DNA from: Collinsella aerofaciens
GTDB taxonomy: Bacteria > Actinomycetota > Coriobacteriia > Coriobacteriales > Coriobacteriaceae
DNA: 57,594 nucleotides
Reading direction: 5' to 3'
NCBI RefSeq assembly: GCF_018785245.1
Contig: NZ_WQPL01000038.1
Location: 1-57,594, forward strand
The position numbers were made by a program, and so were the translations under genes. This document shows, one piece after another, positions 57,527 through 57,594 of this stretch (within the stretch, counting starts at the first letter, position 1; each line of letters starts with the position of its first letter). Below the pieces are notes generated by a model, which did not search any database, was not told the DNA's origin, and saw only the letters and a program-made list of their open reading frames with translations.

Positions 57527-57562
57527 CCCACATTCATCCGCACATGTGCGGATGAATGTGGG
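57527..57562. repeat. 36-bp perfect palindrome at the right edge
   Basis: The two halves, beginning CCCACATTCATCCGCACA, are exact complements with no loop. It has no gene on either side within the window and no T-tract, so a protein-binding site or cruciform is more likely than a terminator. Confidence 0.7.
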
Positions 57563-57594
57563 AACCCGATACCCTGAGGGCCGGATCGGCCGGC

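Noticed and set aside
1-57594. CRISPR arrays, rRNA operons, prophage or complete insertion sequences
   Set aside because: No regular direct repeat with spacers, no rRNA sequence and no intact transposase or integrase gene was seen; the only mobile-like items are short repeats and a possible IS110 end.

Overview
The window looks like a chromosomal segment of a gut Coriobacteriia (Actinomycetota), most likely Collinsella or a close relative. The evidence is high G+C with strongly G/C-ending codons, Shine-Dalgarno-led genes with several TTG and GTG starts, many sugar PTS systems, a topoisomerase I with a lysine-rich tail, and numerous Coriobacteriia-type hypothetical proteins. The genus is inferred from gene content; no rRNA is present.

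Layout. 0-14 kb is mainly housekeeping: a possible IS110 remnant at the left edge, a DUF2207 membrane protein, a GNAT acetyltransferase, purH, a two-component system with a BceS-like kinase, uspA, uppP, pcrA and manA. 14-20 kb is a beta-glucoside island: a divergent GntR regulator, a GH1 phospho-beta-glucosidase, cellobiose-type PTS EIIC/EIIB/EIIA and a ROK glucokinase. 20-31 kb holds ppaC, nhaA with an attenuator-like leader, an aspartate aminotransferase, a STAS protein, tatB-tatC, hypA-hypB, an archaeal-looking topA and a zinc-ribbon membrane protein. 31-36 kb is tmk-holB-ricT-comF. 36-39 kb contains a nuclease-like orphan protein, a 219-bp inverted-repeat element, a promoter followed by about 330 nt of apparently non-coding transcript, and an amino-acid-binding lipoprotein. 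39-46 kb holds hpf, degV, an oxidoreductase with a Cys/His-rich tail, an isocitrate dehydrogenase-like enzyme, a SurA-like protein and a DUF2975/HTH pair. 47-57 kb is an N-acetylgalactosamine-type catabolic region: a mannose-family PTS with an embedded YajC, a GntR regulator, agaS, nagA, a LacX-like epimerase, a tagatose-6-phosphate kinase-like enzyme, a broken second nagA and a YhcH-family protein. A tRNA-Thr(CGU) closes the window.

How the genes work together. The GalNAc-type region reads as a pathway: the PTS imports and phosphorylates the amino sugar, NagA deacetylates it, AgaS deaminates and isomerises it to a ketose 6-phosphate, and the LacC-like kinase makes the bisphosphate. No aldolase is seen in the window. 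The same TGGT-N4-ACCA operator lies before the PTS operon and before agaS, so the GntR protein between them probably controls both.

Most unusual features. The intergenic DNA is rich in structure. Two copies of a roughly 70-nt conserved core, each enclosed by its own different 30-31 bp inverted-repeat arms, lie between pcrA and manA. A related-looking long hairpin lies between the kinase and uspA. At least nine short palindromes carrying a GGGAC-type motif are scattered between genes. No CRISPR array, rRNA, prophage or complete insertion sequence was seen.
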